Assembly (NCBI GenBank): GCA_936908745.1
Contig: CAKZFX010000015.1
Location: 124,001-188,000, forward strand
Reading direction: 5' to 3'
DNA from: an uncultured Chitinophagaceae bacterium
GTDB lineage: Bacteria; Bacteroidota; Bacteroidia; Chitinophagales; Chitinophagaceae
DNA: 64,000 nt
Notes under the pieces: generated by a model
What the model was told of the DNA's origin: nothing
What the model saw: the letters and a program-made list of their open reading frames with translations, nothing else
Database searches by the model: none
Translations under genes and position numbers: made by a program
Part shown: piece after piece, positions 61,356 to 64,000 of the stretch
How positions within the stretch are numbered: the stretch's first letter is position 1
Layout: each line of letters starts with the position of its first letter

Positions 61356-62512
61356 ACACCTGCAGTTAATTGTTTGGTTGAAATACTTTCTGTGTAAATT
61401 TTATTCATCGCTTCTAACGTCTTTGCTGCATTACTGTTGTTGATGATACACTGTTGTAAGGGCAAGCCTGCGTGGTCCTGGAAATGCAGGTAACCATTAT
61501 AGCGTGGACGTATATACCCGTTTTCCATCACCGGTAACACGTTTTTGAAAAAATCGTTTGTCAGCCTGGTGGCTTCTTCATCTGTCCATGCGCTGCGATG
61601 GCCGGGTTGGCCGCCATGTTGCACATAGAAAGTTCGTTGTTGTTCTCCTGATACTACCATCGCGGCAAAGTCAACGGCGATTTCCTTATGACGGCTAAAA
61701 GAAGAAACCGCTAATCCTGTTCCCCCGATCGTTGTCCTTAATTTCTTATCATTATAATTGACCACATCTGCATAGGTAAGCAGGTTTTTTGCATAACCTG
61801 TTCTTGCATAGTTGGAATAACAATAAGCAAAGGGACAATACCAATAGTCATCTGTTGTGGTCATTGCTTCCGCTACTGCAATCGGGTTGCGGCTGAACAT
61901 GGATGTATCCACCAATGAATACAACTCACGTAATAGTTCAATAGCCTGTATGCCTGTTTCTTTATCAATTATTTCTTCTTCACTTTGAAAAGGAAGCTGA
62001 CCGCAAGCGATACAAGCTGTGTAAAAGTTCATCAGCAGGTCAATCGGGATGCCGGCTACTGCTACTTTACCGGTTTTTGCCAATGATAACAATTCATTCC
62101 ATGTTTGGGGAACGGCTGTATTGTTTTGTTCCAGTAAATCCTTTCGATAACTGGCTGCCGGTGTGGCCGCATCAATGGCCAATGCCCATTGACTGCCGTC
62201 GTAGTTATAGCTTTCATGCGAACCGCCAACAGAGTTAGCTAACTGATCTGCTAAGTATTCTTTAGATAAATAGTTGTTTAGATCAAGCACGCAGTTGGTT
62301 GCTGCCGCACAACCCACCCAGGGGTGATCAATGATCAGCAGGTCATACTCTTCGGTCAGTTTTTCGATCGGGAAGTCGGCAAATTCCTGTAAGGTCCTTT
62401 TCTTCCAGCGTATCTCCACATCGGGATGTAATTCATTGTAGCGTTGCGCCGCCGCCAGTAGTGGCGTGATGCCCCGGCTATGTCCCCATGTTATGCCATT
62501 CAGGATTGTCAC
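61352..62512 (-). CDS. Family-1 solute-binding-protein-like protein without signal peptide
   Basis: 386 residues resembling family-1 sugar-binding proteins of ABC transporters (LAAAQRYNELHPDVEIRWKKRTLQEF, YDLLIIDHPWVG, VPQTWNELLSLAKTGKVAVAG, SGEQQRTFYVQHGGQPGHRSAW). The start MTILNGITWGHSRGI is immediately the first strand, so there is no signal peptide or lipobox. No ABC permease or ATPase gene is present. It overlaps the CoA-transferase gene by 4 bp and is 4 bp from the MaoC gene. I infer a cytoplasmic ligand-binding or enzymatic role in the CoA-dependent pathway rather than transport. A misread start is unlikely, as the in-frame region upstream lies at the end of the MaoC gene. Confidence 0.8.
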   Translation of the reverse strand: MTILNGITWGHSRGITPLLAAAQRYNELHPDVEIRWKKRTLQEFADFPIEKLTEEYDLLIIDHPWVGCAAATNCVLDLNNYLSKEYLADQLANSVGGSHESYNYDGSQWALAIDAATPAASYRKDLLEQNNTAVPQTWNELLSLAKTGKVAVAGIPIDLLMNFYTACIACGQLPFQSEEEIIDKETGIQAIELLRELYSLVDTSMFSRNPIAVAEAMTTTDDYWYCPFAYCYSNYARTGYAKNLLTYADVVNYNDKKLRTTIGGTGLAVSSFSRHKEIAVDFAAMVVSGEQQRTFYVQHGGQPGHRSAWTDEEATRLTNDFFKNVLPVMENGYIRPRYNGYLHFQDHAGLPLQQCIINNSNAAKTLEAMNKIYTESISTKQLTAGV

Positions 62513-62516
62513 TTTC

Positions 62517-62960
62517 TTACGCTTCTTTTTTATTGACTAAAAGTATATGCTCGCAAACCATCACGAGTTCGTTGTGCTGGTTAAAGGTTTCAACAAGCTC
62601 TGTTACCAGGCCAAAGCCCGGTTTTTTATGGTCTTTCTTTTCTTTAATAGTAATGCTGACTTTTATCGTGTCGCCGATAAAAACAGGTTTGATAAAACGG
62701 AGACGTTCATAACCATAGGTCATCGCTACTTCGTTTACTAAGTCGGCTGTAAGTCCAACGGCAATAGTAAATATCAATGTGCCGTGGGCAATGCGCTTTT
62801 TGAAAGGCTGTGTTTTACACCATTCTTCATCCATGTGATGCGGAAAGAAGTCGCCTGACTGACCGGCATGGATCACGATATCGGTTTCGGTCACAGTGCG
62901 GCCTTTGGTTTGCCGCCCGGCATTCAGTTCAAATTCTTCGAAGTATTTTTTTACGAACAT
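62517..62960 (-). CDS. MaoC-family hot-dog dehydratase/hydratase
   Basis: 147 residues of single hot-dog fold. The (R)-hydratase motif is clear: SGDFFPHHMDEEW gives the catalytic Asp and His, and RIAHGTLIFTIAVGL the conserved glycine/serine-type loop. Such enzymes add or remove water on enoyl-CoA, including branched diacid CoA esters (mesaconyl-CoA type). It is the first gene of operon A, about 160 bases from the predicted start site. Together with the two CoA-transferases it defines a CoA-thioester pathway for an organic acid. Confidence 0.88.
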   Translation of the reverse strand: MFVKKYFEEFELNAGRQTKGRTVTETDIVIHAGQSGDFFPHHMDEEWCKTQPFKKRIAHGTLIFTIAVGLTADLVNEVAMTYGYERLRFIKPVFIGDTIKVSITIKEKKDHKKPGFGLVTELVETFNQHNELVMVCEHILLVNKKEA

Positions 62961-63125
62961 ACCCTCATTCAGTCTTTGGTTGAATCAATAAGCTGCGGGT
63001 TGAAAGGGTGTGTAGAAGAGACGGCACAGTGGCGCCATACAGCAAAATTTTCTCTGTCAGATACAACCATTTACAATCGTTAGCCTGCTTTTGGGAACTA
63101 ATCAAAACCCCTTGAAAAACAAGAT
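62961..63125 (-). other. Leader of operon A (about 160 bases)
   Basis: The stretch 62961-63324 holds no credible gene. 62961-63119 would be the untranslated leader of operon A. CTTGAA/TTCAAG (63111-63130) could pair, but it overlaps the promoter, so its meaning is doubtful. The operator and promoter occupy 63126-63191. 63192-63287 shows nothing I can name, and the tRNA-operon terminator follows. Confidence 0.5.
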
Positions 63126-63191
63126 TCAAGTTAGACTGAAGCGGCAAGGCATTCAATGTATGCTTTTACTGTAATGATGGAAGATTTTACT
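63126..63191 (-). promoter_or_regulatory. Operator and promoter of operon A
   Basis: On the minus strand AGTAAAATCTTCCAT (63191-63177) is followed 21 bp later by AGTAAAAGCATACAT (63170-63156). This is the clearest of the three direct repeats (11 of 15 positions identical). The -7 box is TAACTTGA (63133-63126), at the same spacing as in the other two promoters, giving a start near 63119. Confidence 0.8.
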
Positions 63192-63287
63192 ACCTGCGGA
63201 GGCTGGGTAAGAGGAATTACTAATGGTATTGTTGTTTAAAACAGGAAAGTGATAATTAGTGATGCAAGAAATTCTTATACTTAAAAT

Positions 63288-63322
63288 AAAAAAGCACCGA
63301 TGAAAGATCATCAGTGCTTTTT
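63288..63322. terminator. Intrinsic terminator of the tRNA operon
   Basis: A long stem of AAAAAGCAC(C/T)GATG with its complement around a short loop, T-rich on both sides, so it can work in either direction. On the minus strand it terminates the tRNA-Ser/tRNA-Pro transcript directly after tRNA-Pro and insulates operon A from it. Confidence 0.85.
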
Positions 63323-63324
63323 CG

Positions 63325-63398
63325 TCGGGAGGACAGGATTCGAACCTGCGACCCCCTGGTCCCAAACCAGGTATTCTACCGGGCTGAACTACCTCCCG
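63325..63398 (-). tRNA. tRNA-Pro(TGG)
   Basis: A 74-base cloverleaf on the minus strand: acceptor CGGGAGG/CCTCCCG, D-arm AGTTCAGCCCGGTAGA, anticodon loop TTTGGGA (anticodon TGG), T-arm GGTTCGAATCC, discriminator A. No encoded CCA. Confidence 0.95.
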
Positions 63399-63436
63399 TG
63401 CCTTTAAAAGGAAACTGCCGGACTTTGCAGACCTTG

Positions 63437-63527
63437 CGGAGAGGGAGGGATTCGAACCCTCGGTACAGATTGAAGTCCGTACAACGGTTTAGCAAACCGG
63501 CCCTTTCGGCCACTCAGGCACCTCTCC
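63437..63527 (-). tRNA. tRNA-Ser(GCT)
   Basis: A 91-base class II tRNA: acceptor GGAGAGG/CCTCTCC, D-arm TGCCTGAGTGGCCGAAAGG, anticodon loop TTGCTAA (anticodon GCT), a long variable arm (GTACGGACTTCAATCTGTAC) and T-arm GGTTCGAATCC, discriminator G. It is 38 bp upstream of tRNA-Pro and co-transcribed. Confidence 0.95.
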
Positions 63528-63655
63528 GTTTAATATTTTTCGTCTGCCTTGCGGCAGCACCTCTCCAAAAGAACTTCCCACCGTTTTATCGAAGGGGTGG
63601 CAAAAATAAAGATTTATTGCTTTCCAACACAAAGTTTTATCACTTTAATTCAAAT

Positions 63656-63680
63656 AAAAAACCCCGGCCATCGGCCGGGG
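63656..63680 (-). terminator. Intrinsic terminator of dnaA
   Basis: CCCCGGCC-ATC-GGCCGGGG, a perfect 8-bp stem with a 3-base loop. Read on the minus strand it is followed by a T run. It lies about 40 bp past the dnaA stop codon. Confidence 0.9.
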
Positions 63681-63717
63681 CTGGTTCAATACGTTTATTG
63701 AAACCGTCCAAAATATC

Positions 63718-64000
63718 TTACATGGCAGCTAACTGCACTTTTTGCTGCAATTCAAGCACATTTTCACGGAATACACTGTCTGTATCCATCAGGTCTTTTA
63801 CCGTCTGGCAGGAGTGAATAACTGTAGTGTGGTCACGACCACCGAAATGCTCACCGATCGTTTTCAACGAGTTCTTGGTAAATGCTTTGGCAAGGTACAT
63901 CGTGATCTGGCGGGCCTGCACAATTTCCCTTTTCCGTGTCTTTTGCAATAATTTGTCGTAAGACACATCAAAGTATTCACACACCATCCGTTGAATGGTA
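63718..64000 (-). CDS. dnaA: Chromosomal replication initiator DnaA, C-terminal part
   Basis: The 5-prime part is beyond the right edge; the visible frame begins upstream of the first Met (TIQRMVCEYFDVSYDKLL). This is DnaA domain IV: the helix-turn-helix basic loop KTRKREIVQARQITMYLAKAF and the DnaA signature GEHFGGRDHTTVIHSC, which bind the DnaA box. The C-terminus (LELQQKVQLAAM) is usual in length. It is followed by its terminator and has no functional tie to the pectin locus. Confidence 0.95.
   Translation of the reverse strand, partial: TIQRMVCEYFDVSYDKLLQKTRKREIVQARQITMYLAKAFTKNSLKTIGEHFGGRDHTTVIHSCQTVKDLMDTDSVFRENVLELQQKVQLAAM

Noticed and set aside
61352..62512. Periplasmic sugar-binding component of an ABC importer
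   Set aside because: No signal peptide, no lipobox and no permease or ATPase genes in the operon.
62965..63156. 63-codon open frame in the leader of operon A
   Set aside because: It would start upstream of the predicted transcription start and covers the promoter; composition and sequence show no protein-like features.
63325..63527. tRNA genes as a possible integration site for the pectin locus
   Set aside because: I saw no direct repeat of a tRNA 3-prime end, no integrase gene and no composition break; the locus ends near the tRNAs but evidence for insertion is lacking.

Overview
The window reads as one chromosomal segment of a plant-polysaccharide-degrading member of the Bacteroidota. SusC/SusD pairing, Bacteroidetes-type -33/-7 promoters, absence of clear Shine-Dalgarno sequences and many dispersed intergenic repeats all point there; Chitinophagaceae is my guess, not a proven placement. 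Nearly everything is on the minus strand. Only the right edge is housekeeping: the C-terminal end of dnaA, a terminator, and tRNA-Ser(GCT) and tRNA-Pro(TGG).

The other 63 kb is a very large polysaccharide utilisation locus for complex pectin. It appears to consist of three co-regulated minus-strand operons. Each is headed by the same 37-bp operator (3768-3804, 40164-40200, 63155-63191), which is a 21-bp-period direct repeat placed 22 bp upstream of a Bacteroidetes -7 box. Operon A (62960 to 40249) encodes a MaoC hydratase, a solute-binding-protein-like protein without a signal peptide, two tandem CaiB-type CoA-transferases, a lactonase-type amidohydrolase, a RhaT-like rhamnose transporter, an oxidoreductase, a PL1 pectate lyase, an unclassified glycosidase-like protein, GH95, GH2, GH78 and GH2. 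Operon B (40072 to 5196) encodes a DUF3826 protein, SusC, SusD and a SusE-like lipoprotein, then (after a terminator-like hairpin) PL1, a beta-helix/TIM fusion, GH140-like, GH43-like, propeller, GH63-like, GH2 and a GH78-sialidase-fold fusion, followed by a catabolic block (two sodium/solute symporters, two DHDPS/NAL-family aldolases, an iron alcohol dehydrogenase, a PdxA2-like dehydrogenase, a four-carbon acid-sugar kinase) and an esterase/isomerase fusion. Operon C (3708 to the left edge) encodes a GH141-like beta-helix fused to a rhamnose-mutarotase-like domain, an oxidoreductase and the start of a third symporter. A self-standing AAA/DUF4143 gene with its own 32-bp tandem repeats sits between operons B and C.

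The enzyme set (GH140-like apiosidase, GH141-like, GH95, two GH78, three GH2, two PL1) is that expected for rhamnogalacturonan II or a similarly rich pectin. The most interesting inference is metabolic. The aldolase, alcohol dehydrogenase, kinase and PdxA2 block would, step by step and with matching stereochemistry, convert the rare RG-II sugar Dha into pyruvate, D-threonate, D-threonate 4-phosphate and finally DHAP. The CoA-transferase/MaoC/SBP-like module of operon A is a second candidate pathway for an unusual acid from the same polymer.

No transcription factor of the hybrid two-component or AraC type lies in the window, although the operator predicts one. There is no CRISPR array, transposase or phage gene. 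Several intergenic gaps are filled with short dispersed repeats, some of which have been incorporated into the signal peptides of secreted enzymes.
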